NCBI RefSeq assembly: GCF_945901735.1
Contig: NZ_CAMDLM010000011.1
Location: 40,414 to 104,413 of the forward strand
Reading direction: 5' to 3'
From: Limnohabitans sp. Rim8
GTDB lineage: Bacteria > Pseudomonadota > Gammaproteobacteria > Burkholderiales > Burkholderiaceae_C
DNA: 64,000 nt
This document shows, one piece after another, positions 38,828-48,155 of the stretch (the stretch's first letter is position 1; every line of letters starts with the position of its first letter). The translations under genes and the position numbers were made by a program. The notes under the pieces are model-generated. The model did not search any database. It saw nothing but the letters and a program-made list of their open reading frames with translations, and was not told where the DNA came from.

Positions 38828-38854
38828 GGGGAATCCTTGAAATCGAAAAACGCA

Positions 38855-38885
38855 GCAGGTCGGACCTTGCGGGTCCGACCTGCTC
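38855..38885 (-). terminator. Rho-independent-like hairpin after the TRAP binding-protein gene
   Basis: Two exact 13-bp arms (38855-38867 and 38873-38885) enclose a 5-nt loop. Read on the minus strand, the hairpin follows the binding-protein stop by 11 bp and is followed by GCGTTTTT, as in an intrinsic terminator. It separates the binding-protein gene from the permeases and would make the first gene the most expressed. Confidence 0.75.
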
Positions 38886-38896
38886 AGCCATTGGGC

Positions 38897-39886
38897 TTAC
38901 TTGGCCGCTTGGATCTTATCGAAGTCAGACTGTGTGAAACCCATGCCGGTCAGGGGCTTGTTTTTCAGGACAGCGTCTTGGAAAGACTTGCGGTCTACCT
39001 GCACCACTTGCAGTCCTTTTTTCTTGAACTCGTCCACCAACTCGGACTCACGAGCCTTGATTTTGGCCGTGGCACGCGCAGCTGCTTGCTGCGTCACTTC
39101 AGTGAACATTCTTTTTTCTGCATCGCTCAATTTATTCCATACGTGAGGCGCAACTTGAGTGATCAAACCGTCCACGATGTGTCCTGTCAGCATGATGGCT
39201 TTTTGCACTTCATAGAACTTCTTGGCTTCGATGGTGGTCAAGGGGTTTTCTTGCGCTTCCACAGTGCCGTTTTGCAGGGCCAGGTACACCTCGGCAAAAG
39301 CAATGGGCGTGGGGTTGGCACCACAGGACTCAGGCGTGGCGCGGTAGGCGGGCACGTCGGGCACGCGAATCTTGATGCCCTTCATGCCTGCGCAGTTGGT
39401 GAAGGCTTTTTGGGCCGTGGTGTGGCGCGCGCCGTAATAGGTGTAGGCCGTGACCTGGATGCCGGTCTTGGCGCGAAATTCGTTGACCATTTCCTGAAAA
39501 ACTGGGCTTTTGGAGTAGGCGATCAAATGCGCATCATCCCGAAAGATGAAGGGGTAGTAGGCGATGCCAAACCGTGGGTAATTGCGTGCCGCAAACGAAG
39601 AGCCGCTGATGATCATGTCCACCGTGCCCAGGGTCAGGCCCTGGTTGATGTCGGTCTCTTTGCCCAGTGTGGAGGCCGGGAAGACCTGGATGTCGAACTT
39701 GCCGTTGCTGCGCTTTTTGATCTCTTCGGCAGCCCACACCGATTCGGTGTGGTACGGCTCTGATGTCTCATAGACGTGGGCCCATTTCAGCTTTTGCTGG
39801 GCCATGGCGCCGGTGCTGACCAGCAGCGTGCCCATGGCTATGGCGCCGACGGCGGCCAGGGTTTTCAGTGTGAATCGTTTGCTCAT
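38897..39886 (-). CDS. dctP: TRAP transporter solute-binding protein (DctP)
   Basis: A 329-residue periplasmic binding protein. The signal peptide ends in TGAMA with cleavage after residue 29. The DctP arginine that pins the ligand carboxylate is in GIKIRVPDVPAY near residue 168, and the QNGTVEAQENPLTTI signature is near 209. The ATG at 39886 has GAGGAG upstream; the longer frame to 39940 lacks a site and would spoil the signal peptide. Characterised relatives in Comamonadaceae bind hexuronates or aldonates, which agrees with the surrounding enzymes. Confidence 0.92.
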   Translation of the reverse strand: MSKRFTLKTLAAVGAIAMGTLLVSTGAMAQQKLKWAHVYETSEPYHTESVWAAEEIKKRSNGKFDIQVFPASTLGKETDINQGLTLGTVDMIISGSSFAARNYPRFGIAYYPFIFRDDAHLIAYSKSPVFQEMVNEFRAKTGIQVTAYTYYGARHTTAQKAFTNCAGMKGIKIRVPDVPAYRATPESCGANPTPIAFAEVYLALQNGTVEAQENPLTTIEAKKFYEVQKAIMLTGHIVDGLITQVAPHVWNKLSDAEKRMFTEVTQQAAARATAKIKARESELVDEFKKKGLQVVQVDRKSFQDAVLKNKPLTGMGFTQSDFDKIQAAK

Positions 39887-39941
39887 CTTGGTCTCCTCAT
39901 TGGGGTTTGAAAATTGCTGACGCGGGAACAGAAAAACCACC

Positions 39942-40670
39942 CTAACGGGCGGGTGCGCGGCGCCAGCTCGCGCTGTATCTTTTGTGGGCTTGCTTCAGGT
40001 GCTTTTGCATGGCTTTTCGGGCTGCGCTGCTGTCACGCGCCTCGATAGCCTGCATCACTTCCATGTGTTCTGCAATGGCGGTTTGCCATGAGACGGGGTG
40101 TTCAAAATAATCTCCCAGCCGTTCAAACAAGGGTCCGTTACGGGCCATCCAGTAGCGCTGCACCGTGTCCAGCAGCACGCTGTTGCCGCAGGCTTGGGCA
40201 ATGGCTTCGTGAAACGCTTCATCGCCTTGGCGAGGCACTTCATCCCGCGCGGCTTCGAGCTTCATTTGTTGCAGTCCGCTCTTGATGGCTTTGAGGTCGC
40301 CCTTTTGGGCGTTGGCAGCGGCAAGGGCCGCCACTTCGGCCTCGACCAAAATGCGGGCGCTCATGACCTCCAGAGGCCCCCAGTTGGCCGGGGTGTTGTC
40401 GTCTGACTCTGCCGTGGATGCTGCCGACTTGGCCCCTGTGTTTTGCCGCACATAAATGCCAGACCCCGTGCGCACCTCGATCATGCCTTCGACCTCCAGC
40501 GCGATCAGGGCTTCGCGCACCGAAGGGCGGCTCACGCCCAATTGGATGGCGAGGTCACGTTCAGCCGGCAGACGCGAGCCCAGCGCGAACTCGCCCGACG
40601 CCATCAGCTGCCGAAGCTGCTCGGCAATCTGGCGGTAAAGGCGCTGCGGGGCAACGGTATGCAAGGGCAT
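39942..40670 (-). CDS. GntR/FadR-family regulator of the sugar-acid genes
   Basis: A 242-residue FadR-subfamily regulator: winged helix at about 10-75 (LPAERDLAIQLGVSRPSVREA) and an FCD effector domain with metal-binding histidines at about 100-230 (DEAFHEAIAQACGN, IAEHMEVMQAI). UxuR, ExuR and LldR are relatives. It lies upstream of the TRAP genes on the same strand and diverges from the enolase-SDR-FAH operon, so it may control both. A TGGTCAGACCA palindrome stands 32 bp before its start. Confidence 0.91.
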   Translation of the reverse strand: MPLHTVAPQRLYRQIAEQLRQLMASGEFALGSRLPAERDLAIQLGVSRPSVREALIALEVEGMIEVRTGSGIYVRQNTGAKSAASTAESDDNTPANWGPLEVMSARILVEAEVAALAAANAQKGDLKAIKSGLQQMKLEAARDEVPRQGDEAFHEAIAQACGNSVLLDTVQRYWMARNGPLFERLGDYFEHPVSWQTAIAEHMEVMQAIEARDSSAARKAMQKHLKQAHKRYSASWRRAPAR

Positions 40671-40701
40671 GGGGAATCAGGGATAACGTGAATTGGACAA
40701 G

Positions 40702-40712
40702 TGGTCAGACCA
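40702..40712. promoter_or_regulatory. GntR-type operator palindrome
   Basis: TGGTCAGACCA is a perfect 5-1-5 inverted repeat in the divergent gap between the GntR gene and the enolase-superfamily gene. TGGT...ACCA cores are the usual form of FadR/UxuR-subfamily sites, so autoregulation and control of the divergent operon are likely. Elsewhere in this 245-bp gap I see no clear structure. Confidence 0.65.
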
Positions 40713-40915
40713 GTTGCACAATCATCACATGATCAAAAGCCATTGCAACTCCGCACAAACCCGCATGGCGGCTGTCACGCAAACGACGCACGGTGCGGTG
40801 GAGATGTCTCATGCTGCAAGGCCTTGAAACCCACAATGCGGCATGTGTCGCTGCAGGTGCCGCTGCTGGCAGCTGATCTCTTTCGCCTGTTTTTTTACCC
40901 TCCCTGCTGCCCCAC

Positions 40916-42031
40916 ATGACCCCCGTCACCATTGACCGCGTGAGCCTTCGGCAAGTCAACTTGCCACCTAAGGTTTTGCGCACCGACGCCATCCAGTCCT
41001 TTGTGACGCAAGAAACGATTTTGCTCACGCTCCATTGCAGCGACGGCATCGCGGCCACGGGCTACGCTTACACGATTGGCACCGGTGGCTCTTCGGTCAT
41101 GGCATTGCTCAAGGACCACCTGGCGCCGCGCCTCGTCGGCCGCAACCCGGTCTTGGTCGAGGCCATCTGGAAAGACCTGTTTTTTCACACCCATGCTACC
41201 GCCGTGGGGGCCATGACCAGCCTGGCGCTGGCGTGTGTGGACACCGCCTTGTGGGACTGGCGTGCGCAAAGCCAGGGCTTGCCGCTGTGGCAGCTGCTGG
41301 GCGGGGCGCAGCCGCGCGTACCGCTTTACACCACCGAAGGCGGCTGGCTGCATTTGTCGCCCCAAGCGCTGGTGGACCAAACGCTGGAGGCGCAAGCCCA
41401 AGGCTTCAAGGGCGCCAAGATCAAGATTGGCCGCCCTCATGTGAGCGAAGACGTGGCGCGCCTCTCTGCGGTGCGCGATGCGGTGGGGCCAGGCTTTGAG
41501 CTGATGACCGATGCCAACCAAGGCTTCAACCGGGCCGAAGCAGTGCGCCGGGCGCGGGCTTTTGACGGTCTGGGATTGGCTTGGATGGAAGAGCCCTTGC
41601 CCGCCGGAGACGTGTCCGGCCACCGCCAGTTGCGCGAGCACACCACCATCCCTGTGGCGGTGGGTGAATCGATGTACCACCCGATGCAGTTTCGCGAATA
41701 CCTGGAGCAGGGCGCTTGCTCGATCGTGCAGCCCGATGTGGCGCGTATTGGCGGTATCACGCCATGGATCAAAACCGCGCACCTGGCAGAAACCTTTGAC
41801 GTGGCGGTGTGCCCGCACTTCTTGATGGAGTTGCATGTGAGCCTGTGCGCGGCCGTGCCCAACGCCACCTGGGTCGAATACATTCCGCAGCTCGATGACA
41901 TCACCACCTCGCGCATGCAGGTTCGGGACGGTTTTGCACTGCCCCCCGAAACCCCTGGCCTGGGCATCGCCTGGGACTGGGCCGCCATCACCGCCAAACA
42001 AATCACCCAACTGGAGATCAAAGCACCATGA
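40916..42031 (+). CDS. Enolase-superfamily sugar-acid dehydratase (MR subgroup)
   Basis: A 371-residue mandelate racemase/muconate lactonising family enzyme. Metal ligands D199, E225 and E251, the KxK motif K168-I-K170 and the D274-H301 dyad are all present, the full two-base set of the mandelate racemase subgroup, which favours acid-sugar dehydration or racemisation. It overlaps the SDR gene by 4 bp and shares an operon with two SDRs and an FAH-fold hydrolase. That gene set points to dehydration of L-fuconate, L-rhamnonate or a related aldonate to its 2-keto-3-deoxy acid. The exact sugar is not readable from sequence. Confidence 0.87.
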   Translation: MTPVTIDRVSLRQVNLPPKVLRTDAIQSFVTQETILLTLHCSDGIAATGYAYTIGTGGSSVMALLKDHLAPRLVGRNPVLVEAIWKDLFFHTHATAVGAMTSLALACVDTALWDWRAQSQGLPLWQLLGGAQPRVPLYTTEGGWLHLSPQALVDQTLEAQAQGFKGAKIKIGRPHVSEDVARLSAVRDAVGPGFELMTDANQGFNRAEAVRRARAFDGLGLAWMEEPLPAGDVSGHRQLREHTTIPVAVGESMYHPMQFREYLEQGACSIVQPDVARIGGITPWIKTAHLAETFDVAVCPHFLMELHVSLCAAVPNATWVEYIPQLDDITTSRMQVRDGFALPPETPGLGIAWDWAAITAKQITQLEIKAP

Positions 42032-42777
42032 GACTCAAAGGAAAAATTGCACTCGTCACCGCCGCCGGGCAAGGCATTGGCCAAGCGGCGGCATTGGCCA
42101 TGGCCGCTGAGGGCGCGACGGTCTATGCGACCGATGTGAACGCCGAGCTGCTCAAGTCTTACCAAGGCGTGGCGAATGTTCACACCGCCGTGCTGAACGT
42201 GCTCGACAAAAAAGCGATTGCCGCCCAAGTGGCCAGCCTGCCGCGCATCGACATCATCTTCAACTGCGCAGGCTTTGTGCACAACGGCAGCATCGAACTG
42301 GCCACCGACGAGGATTGGGACTTCGCCTTCAACCTGAACGTGCGCTCGCAGTTCTGGATGATCCAAGCGGCCATCCCCAAAATGCTGGCGCAGTTTGAAA
42401 AAGACGGCCAGGGGGGCAGCATCATCAACATGGCCAGCGTGTGCTCCAGCGTTCGCGGCCTGCCCAACCGTTTCATCTATGGTGCGAGCAAAGCGGCCGT
42501 CATTGGCTTGACCAAGAGCGTGGCGGCCGATTATGTGCGCAAGGGCATTCGCTGCAATTGCATTTGCCCCGGCACCGTAGACACGCCTTCGCTGCAAGAC
42601 CGCATCAACAGCTATGCCGACCCGGTGCAGGCGCGGCAGGACTTCATCAACCGCCAGCCCATGGGGCGTTTGGCGCAGGCGCACGAGATCGCGCCCATCG
42701 TCACCTTCCTCGCTTCCGACGAATCCATCTTCGCCACCGGCAATGCCTACATGGTCGACGGTGGCATGACCATTTGA
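42028..42777 (+). CDS. SDR dehydrogenase, probable 2-keto-3-deoxy-L-fuconate type
   Basis: A 249-residue short-chain dehydrogenase with TAAGQGIGQ (11-19), S137, Y151 and K155. The sequence style (GKIALVTAAGQGIGQAAALA and NRFIYGASKAAVIGLTKSVA regions, with CNCICPGTVDTPSL) matches the group containing 2-keto-3-deoxy-L-fuconate 4-dehydrogenases and mammalian BDH2. It is coupled to the enolase-family gene by an ATGA overlap. It would oxidise the C4 hydroxyl of the 2-keto-3-deoxy acid to give the 2,4-diketo compound cleaved by the FAH-family enzyme. Function inferred from family and order. Confidence 0.85.
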   Translation: MRLKGKIALVTAAGQGIGQAAALAMAAEGATVYATDVNAELLKSYQGVANVHTAVLNVLDKKAIAAQVASLPRIDIIFNCAGFVHNGSIELATDEDWDFAFNLNVRSQFWMIQAAIPKMLAQFEKDGQGGSIINMASVCSSVRGLPNRFIYGASKAAVIGLTKSVAADYVRKGIRCNCICPGTVDTPSLQDRINSYADPVQARQDFINRQPMGRLAQAHEIAPIVTFLASDESIFATGNAYMVDGGMTI

Positions 42778-42808
42778 TCCGCCACACCTCAACCGCAGAA
42801 AGACACAC

Positions 42809-43567
42809 ATGAACTTGCTTGACATGAAAGGCCGCCACGCGGTCATCACTGGTGGGGCCACCGGTCTGGGCTATGCCATCGCGCAGCGCATGCTCGCATC
42901 CGGTGCACCGGTCACCATTTGGGACCGCGATGTGGTGGGCATGGCCCAAGCGGCCGAGCAACTGCGCAAGGGCCAGCTGGGTGCGGTGGTCAACACCGTG
43001 CAGGTCGATGTGGCCGACCATGCCTCGGTGGTGCAAGCCACCGCGCAGACCACGGCGCTGGCGGGTGTCGATGTGCTGGTCAACAGCGCCGGCATCACCG
43101 GCCCCAACGTCAAAGTGTGGGATTACCCGGTCGATGCCTGGAAGCAGGTGTTCGATGTGAACGTGCACGGCTTGTTCCATTGCTGCCGCGAAATCAGCGC
43201 CCACATGAAGTCGCGCAACTACGGGCGCATCGTCAACATCGCCTCGGTCGCGGGCAAAGACGGTAACCCCAACGCCAGCGCTTACAGCGCGAGCAAGGCC
43301 GCCGTGATTGGGCTGACCAAATCGCTGGGCAAAGAGTTGGCCGACACCGGCGTGCGCGTCAACTGTGTCACCCCGGCGGCTGTGAAGACGGCGATTTTTG
43401 ATCAAATGACGCCCGAGCACATCGCGTTCATGCTCTCCAAGATCCCGATGGCCCGCTTTGGCGAGCCCGAAGAAGTCGCCGCCATGGTGACTTGGCTGAG
43501 CACCGAAGAATGTTCCTTTTCCACCGGCGCGGTCTTTGACCTGTCCGGCGGCCGCTCCACGTATTGA
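42809..43567 (+). CDS. SDR dehydrogenase, probable sugar 1-dehydrogenase
   Basis: A 252-residue short-chain dehydrogenase with TGGATGLGYAIA (14-25), NSAG (92-95), S146, Y159 and K163, all catalytic residues intact. It is the second SDR of the operon, with 31 bp separating it from the first. In L-fucose and L-rhamnose oxidation clusters the partner SDR is the aldose dehydrogenase of the first step; no lactonase is seen here, so that step may be spontaneous or encoded elsewhere. A 3-oxoacyl-ACP reductase-like role is the default alternative. Confidence 0.85.
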   Translation: MNLLDMKGRHAVITGGATGLGYAIAQRMLASGAPVTIWDRDVVGMAQAAEQLRKGQLGAVVNTVQVDVADHASVVQATAQTTALAGVDVLVNSAGITGPNVKVWDYPVDAWKQVFDVNVHGLFHCCREISAHMKSRNYGRIVNIASVAGKDGNPNASAYSASKAAVIGLTKSLGKELADTGVRVNCVTPAAVKTAIFDQMTPEHIAFMLSKIPMARFGEPEEVAAMVTWLSTEECSFSTGAVFDLSGGRSTY

Positions 43568-43592
43568 TTCTTTTGAAAACTGAAAGGCAACC

Positions 43593-44456
43593 ATGAAACT
43601 CGTTCGCTATGGCCAACCCGGCAAAGAAAAACCCGGCCTGATCGACGCCGACGGCCGCTTGCGCGACCTGAGCAGCGTCGTCAAAGACATCTCGCCCGAC
43701 CAACTGAACGACAAGGCCCTGGCCAAACTGGCCAAGGTCAAGACCGACAAGCTGCCCCTGGTGCGCGGCAAAAAACGCTTCGGCACGCCCATCTCGTACA
43801 CCAGCAAGTTCATCGCCATCGGCCTGAACTACGCCGACCATGCGGCCGAGTCGAACATGCCCATTCCGGCCGAGCCGATTGTGTTCACCAAAACCATCTC
43901 TTGCATTCAAGGTGCGGATGACGACGTGATGCTGCCCAAAGGCTCCAAGAAAACCGACTGGGAAGTCGAGCTGGGCATCGTCATTGGCACCCGCACCCGC
44001 TATGTCACTCAAAAGGACGCCTTGAACCATGTGGCCGGCTATTGCGTGGTCAACGACGTGAGCGAGCGTGAATACCAGCTCGAGCGCGGCGCCACTTGGG
44101 ACAAGGGCAAGGGTTGCGACACCTTCGGCCCCGTGGGTCCTTGGTTGGTCACGCGCGACGAAGTGCCCAACCCCCAAGCCTTGGGCATGTGGCTCGATGT
44201 GAACGGCGTGCGCTTTCAAACCGGTAACACCAAGACCATGATCTTTGGCGTGGCCAAACTTGTGAGCTACGTCAGCCAATTCATGACGCTGGAGCCAGGC
44301 GACATCATCACCACCGGCACACCGCCGGGCGTGGGCATGGGTGTCAAGGTCGACGGCAAGTCTGCGCCTGTGTATTTGAAGCGCGGCGACGTCATGCGTT
44401 TGGGTATCGACGGTCTGGGCGAGCAGACCCAAAAAGTGGTGGCCTTCAAGCTCTGA
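43593..44456 (+). CDS. FAH family hydrolase, probable 2,4-diketo-3-deoxy sugar-acid hydrolase
   Basis: A 287-residue fumarylacetoacetate hydrolase-fold enzyme. Metal ligands E124, E126 and D155 lie in DWEVELGIVIG and VVNDVSERE, and the lid and GLNYADHAAE segments are typical. At the end of an operon with an aldonate dehydratase and two SDRs it should cleave the 2,4-diketo-3-deoxy acid to pyruvate and a hydroxy acid (L-lactate for L-fuconate or L-rhamnonate). Ureidoglycolate lyase annotations are common for this group but do not fit the context. Confidence 0.88.
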   Translation: MKLVRYGQPGKEKPGLIDADGRLRDLSSVVKDISPDQLNDKALAKLAKVKTDKLPLVRGKKRFGTPISYTSKFIAIGLNYADHAAESNMPIPAEPIVFTKTISCIQGADDDVMLPKGSKKTDWEVELGIVIGTRTRYVTQKDALNHVAGYCVVNDVSEREYQLERGATWDKGKGCDTFGPVGPWLVTRDEVPNPQALGMWLDVNGVRFQTGNTKTMIFGVAKLVSYVSQFMTLEPGDIITTGTPPGVGMGVKVDGKSAPVYLKRGDVMRLGIDGLGEQTQKVVAFKL

Positions 44457-44595
44457 GTCGCTGGCAAGGCGCATGGCCTGGGCCTTCAGCCCTGCCATGC
44501 GTCCGTCCGTTTGACAGGCTGCACGCCAGTCTGCGCCCAGTACCGGTTCGCTGGGTCAGTGGGATGGCCAATCGAAACATCTACACTTGGGGCCT

Positions 44596-45735
44596 ATGTC
44601 TGAGTCCACATTCCCCCTCCAAACCGCCCCCCCAACCGCACCTGTTCAAACGGTCGCCATTTCACTGGACGACCGCAGTTACGACATCCAGATTGGTCAA
44701 GGCCTGTTGGGCCGCACTGAAACTTGGGTCGGCTTGCCCAAGGCGAGCACCGCCATGATCGTGACCAACGACACGATTGCCCCGCTGTACGAAGCCGCGT
44801 TGCGCAGCGCCATCGCCCCGCATTACAAACAAGTGCACACCGTGGTGCTGCCCGATGGCGAGGCGCACAAAGACTGGCCAACTCTGAACTTGATTTTTGA
44901 CGCGCTGCTGGGCCACGGTTGCGATCGCAAAACCGTGCTGTTTGCCTTGGGCGGCGGTGTGGTGGGCGACATGACGGGCTTTGCGGCCGCCAGTTACATG
45001 CGCGGTGTGCCCTTTGTGCAGGTGCCGACCACGCTTTTGTCGCAGGTCGACTCGTCGGTGGGTGGCAAAACCGCCATCAACCACCCGTTGGGCAAAAACA
45101 TGATCGGTGCGTTTTACCAACCCGTGCGGGTGGTGTGCGACCTGAACACGCTGGTCACCTTGCCCTCGCGCGAGTTGAGCGCGGGCCTGGCCGAAGTCAT
45201 CAAATACGGCCCGATTGCCGACATGGCTTTCCTCGATTGGATCGAGGCCAACATCGACGCCCTGATCGCACAAGACCCGGCCGCGATGGCGCACGCTGTC
45301 CAGCGCAGCTGCGAGATCAAGGCCTGGGTGGTCGGGCAAGACGAGCGCGAAGCGGGCTTGCGCGCCATCCTCAACTTTGGCCACACTTTTGGCCATGCCA
45401 TCGAAGCCGGTCTGGGCTTTGGCGTCTGGCTGCACGGCGAGGCGGTGGGTTGCGGCATGGTCATGGCGGCCGAGCTGTCGCAGCGTCTGGGCAAGGTCGA
45501 TGCTGCTTTTGTGGCACGCCTGCGCGCCTTGATTGAGCGTGCGGGGCTGCCGGTGCGCGGCCCCATGATTGATGCGACCGACAACGCAGGCCATTACATC
45601 GAACACATGCGCCTCGATAAAAAAGCCATCGGCGGCGATATCCAGTTTGTGGTGATCGATGGGCCTGGCAAAGCCACTGTGTGCGGTGCGCCCGATGCCA
45701 TGGTGCGCGAGGTGATCAACGCCTGCTGCGCCTGA
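44596..45735 (+). CDS. aroB: 3-Dehydroquinate synthase
   Basis: Second step of the shikimate pathway (DAHP to 3-dehydroquinate), NAD- and zinc-dependent. The 379-residue protein has [21 protein letters not shown] (shown in part as [13 protein letters not shown]), the [15 protein letters not shown] motif and [10 protein letters not shown] with a zinc histidine. The ATG at 44596 gives family length. It starts a co-directional run with a dGTPase-like gene 9 bp later. aroK, the usual upstream partner, is not adjacent. Confidence 0.96.
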   Translation: MSESTFPLQTAPPTAPVQTVAISLDDRSYDIQIGQGLLGRTETWVGLPKASTAMIVTNDTIAPLYEAALRSAIAPHYKQVHTVVLPDGEAHKDWPTLNLIFDALLGHGCDRKTVLFALGGGVVGDMTGFAAASYMRGVPFVQVPTTLLSQVDSSVGGKTAINHPLGKNMIGAFYQPVRVVCDLNTLVTLPSRELSAGLAEVIKYGPIADMAFLDWIEANIDALIAQDPAAMAHAVQRSCEIKAWVVGQDEREAGLRAILNFGHTFGHAIEAGLGFGVWLHGEAVGCGMVMAAELSQRLGKVDAAFVARLRALIERAGLPVRGPMIDATDNAGHYIEHMRLDKKAIGGDIQFVVIDGPGKATVCGAPDAMVREVINACCA

Positions 45736-45744
45736 GGCGCTGCG

Positions 45745-46920
45745 ATGTTGCTCAGCGATTCATCACCCGGGTCTGTGCAAGCAGTCGGCCCTTTGTCGCC
45801 CCTGGCCTGCGACCCGGCGCAAACCCGGGGTCGACGGTTTGCTGAAGCCGCAGCGCCCACGCGCAATGCGTATCAAAGAGACCGCGACCGCATCGTGCAC
45901 TCCACCGCGTTCCGGCGGCTGGTTTACAAGACGCAAGTCTTTCTGAACCATGAAGGCGATTTGTTTCGCACGCGGCTCACGCACTCGCTCGAAGTTGCGC
46001 AGCTGGGCCGCTCCATAGCCCGCGCCCTGGGCCTGAACGAGGATTTGGTGGAAGCCATTGCGCTGGCGCACGACTTGGGCCACACGCCTTTTGGCCACGC
46101 CGGACAAGATGCGCTGAACGAATGCATGCGTGAGCACGGCGGCTTTGAACACAACCTGCAAAGCTTGCGCGTGGTCGACCAACTCGAAGAGCGTTACCCG
46201 GCGTTTGATGGCCTGAACTTGAGCTTTGAAACCCGCGAGGGTGTGCTCAAACACTGCTCACGCGCCAATGCCGAACATTTGGAACGGGCCGAGCCCGGTG
46301 GGGTGGGGCGGCGCTTCATCGACCGCACCCAGCCCAGCTTGGAGGCGCAACTGTGCAACCTGGCCGATGCCATTGCCTACAACGCGCACGACATCGACGA
46401 CGGCGTGCGCTCGGGTCTGATCAGCATCGAACAACTGCTGCAAGTGGAACTGTTTGCGCACTACCACCGGCAGACCTTAGACGAGTATCCGGATTTGTCT
46501 GAAAAACCGCGCCGCTTGCTGTACGAAACCATCCGCCGCATGCTGAGCGACCAGGTGTACGACGTGATCGACACCACGCGCCAGGCCGTGGCTCAGGCGG
46601 GTGTGCGCACGCTGGTCGAAGCCCGATTGGCCGGGCCGTTGGTGGCTTTCAGCGCCGGGATGAAGACACGCAGCAGCGAACTCCAAAAGTTTTTGTTTGC
46701 TCAGCTCTACCGCCACCCGCAGGTCATGCACACGACCGTGCAGGCGCAGCAGGTGGTGCGCGAGTTGTTTGCTGCCTACGTCAGTCAACCAGCAGAAATG
46801 CCCGCCGACTTCGCCGCCAACGCCAACCTGCACCGTTCGGTGCCCGATTACATCGCCGGCATGACCGACCGCTTTGCCCTGCGCGAACACGAACGCCTGA
46901 CGGGGCGCAAGCTGTTGTGA
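45745..46920 (+). CDS. dgt: dGTP triphosphohydrolase-like HD-domain protein
   Basis: A 391-residue deoxyguanosinetriphosphate triphosphohydrolase-like protein. The HD metal centre is intact: H80 (RTRLTHSLEVAQ) and H109-D110 (ALAHDLGHTPFGHAG), with a later aspartate in the NLADAIAYNAHDIDDG segment. The length matches the dGTPase-like type 2 group common in proteobacteria rather than the 505-residue E. coli Dgt. It probably hydrolyses dNTPs to deoxynucleosides and triphosphate. Order aroB-dgt is conserved in Burkholderiales. Confidence 0.92.
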   Translation: MLLSDSSPGSVQAVGPLSPLACDPAQTRGRRFAEAAAPTRNAYQRDRDRIVHSTAFRRLVYKTQVFLNHEGDLFRTRLTHSLEVAQLGRSIARALGLNEDLVEAIALAHDLGHTPFGHAGQDALNECMREHGGFEHNLQSLRVVDQLEERYPAFDGLNLSFETREGVLKHCSRANAEHLERAEPGGVGRRFIDRTQPSLEAQLCNLADAIAYNAHDIDDGVRSGLISIEQLLQVELFAHYHRQTLDEYPDLSEKPRRLLYETIRRMLSDQVYDVIDTTRQAVAQAGVRTLVEARLAGPLVAFSAGMKTRSSELQKFLFAQLYRHPQVMHTTVQAQQVVRELFAAYVSQPAEMPADFAANANLHRSVPDYIAGMTDRFALREHERLTGRKLL

Positions 46921-48155
46921 GTTCTTTGCCAGCTCAGCGCGCCGCCTGGCTCGTCGTGCTGGCCGGGGGGGTGGCAGCTTTGCAGGTGGGCAAGCTCCCC
47001 CCCGCCTTGCCCGCGCTGCAAGCCGAGCTGGGCCTGACGCTGGTGCAGTCCGGTTTCCTCTTGTCCATGGTGCAACTCGCCGGCATGAGTTTGGCGGTGT
47101 TCATGGGCTTGTGGGCCGACGGCATGGGCCTGCGGCGCAGCATGGTGCGCGGCCTGTGCCTGCTGGCGCTGGCCAGTGGCTGGGGTGGTTTCGCCACCTC
47201 GGTCACCGCTTTGCTGGCGCTGCGGGCCATCGAAGGACTGGGTTTTTTGCTGGTGGCCTTGCCCGCACCTGCATTGATCCGCCGTCTGGTGCCGCCCGCG
47301 CAGTTGCCCGGCATGCTGGGTGTGTGGGGTGCGTACATGCCGACCGGCACGGCGTTGGCGCTGCTGGTCGGACCGTTGTTCATTCCTGCTTGGGGCTGGA
47401 TTGCTTGGTGGTGGCTGTTTGCCGCCGTGTCGTTGGCCATGGCGATGTGGGTTTTTCGCAGCTTGCCTGCCGACCCAACGGTGCTGCCCGCCGTGGTGAC
47501 ATGCACCGGGCCAAGGGTGGAGCCAAGCCAAACACGCCCAGGCCCATGGCATCGCCTGCGCCTGACCTTGAGCACCCCCGGCCCTTGGCTGGTGGCACTG
47601 ACCTTTGGCATGTACTCGGGCCAGTGGTTGGCGGTGGTGGGTTTTTTGCCCTCCATTTACGCAGCCGCTGGCGTCAGCGGAGTGCTGCTGGGCTTGCTGA
47701 CGGCCTTGGCGGCCGCCGTCAACATCGTGGGCAATATGGCCTCGGGTCGCTTGCTGCAGCGCGGCTGGGCTCCTCGCGCCACGCTGTGGCTGGGCTTCGG
47801 CGCGATGGCGCTGGGCAGCACCGTGGCCTTTACGAGCTTCACCGAAACCCAGCCTTGGCTGCGCTTTGCCGGGGTGCTGCTGTTCTCGGGCATGGGCGGT
47901 CTGGTGCCGGGCACGCTGTTCAGCCTGGCGGTGCGTCTGGCCCCGGGCGAGCAGCAGGTGGCCACCACTGTGGGCTGGGTGCAGCAGTTGTCCGCGCTGG
48001 GCCAGTTTGTCGGGCCGCCCGTGGTGGCGGCCTTGGCGGCGCGCGCGGGCGGCTGGCAGCTCACACCGTTGTTTACCCTGGGATGTTGTGCGGTAGGTGC
48101 GGTGCTGGCTTGGGCTGCAGGACGTTTGCTCTCGCAGGCACAATCTCGCCCATGA
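46917..48155 (+). CDS. MFS transporter, CynX/NimT-like
   Basis: A 412-residue major facilitator protein with about twelve membrane segments; MGLWADGMGLRRSMVRG (about 62-78) is the loop 2-3 signature in altered form. The start is GTG at 46917 inside the stop of the dGTPase-like gene (GTGA overlap), and the end overlaps the next ATG by 4 bp, so three genes are coupled. CynX-type transporters export or import small anions or drugs; the substrate is unknown. Confidence 0.85.
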   Translation: MSSLPAQRAAWLVVLAGGVAALQVGKLPPALPALQAELGLTLVQSGFLLSMVQLAGMSLAVFMGLWADGMGLRRSMVRGLCLLALASGWGGFATSVTALLALRAIEGLGFLLVALPAPALIRRLVPPAQLPGMLGVWGAYMPTGTALALLVGPLFIPAWGWIAWWWLFAAVSLAMAMWVFRSLPADPTVLPAVVTCTGPRVEPSQTRPGPWHRLRLTLSTPGPWLVALTFGMYSGQWLAVVGFLPSIYAAAGVSGVLLGLLTALAAAVNIVGNMASGRLLQRGWAPRATLWLGFGAMALGSTVAFTSFTETQPWLRFAGVLLFSGMGGLVPGTLFSLAVRLAPGEQQVATTVGWVQQLSALGQFVGPPVVAALAARAGGWQLTPLFTLGCCAVGAVLAWAAGRLLSQAQSRP

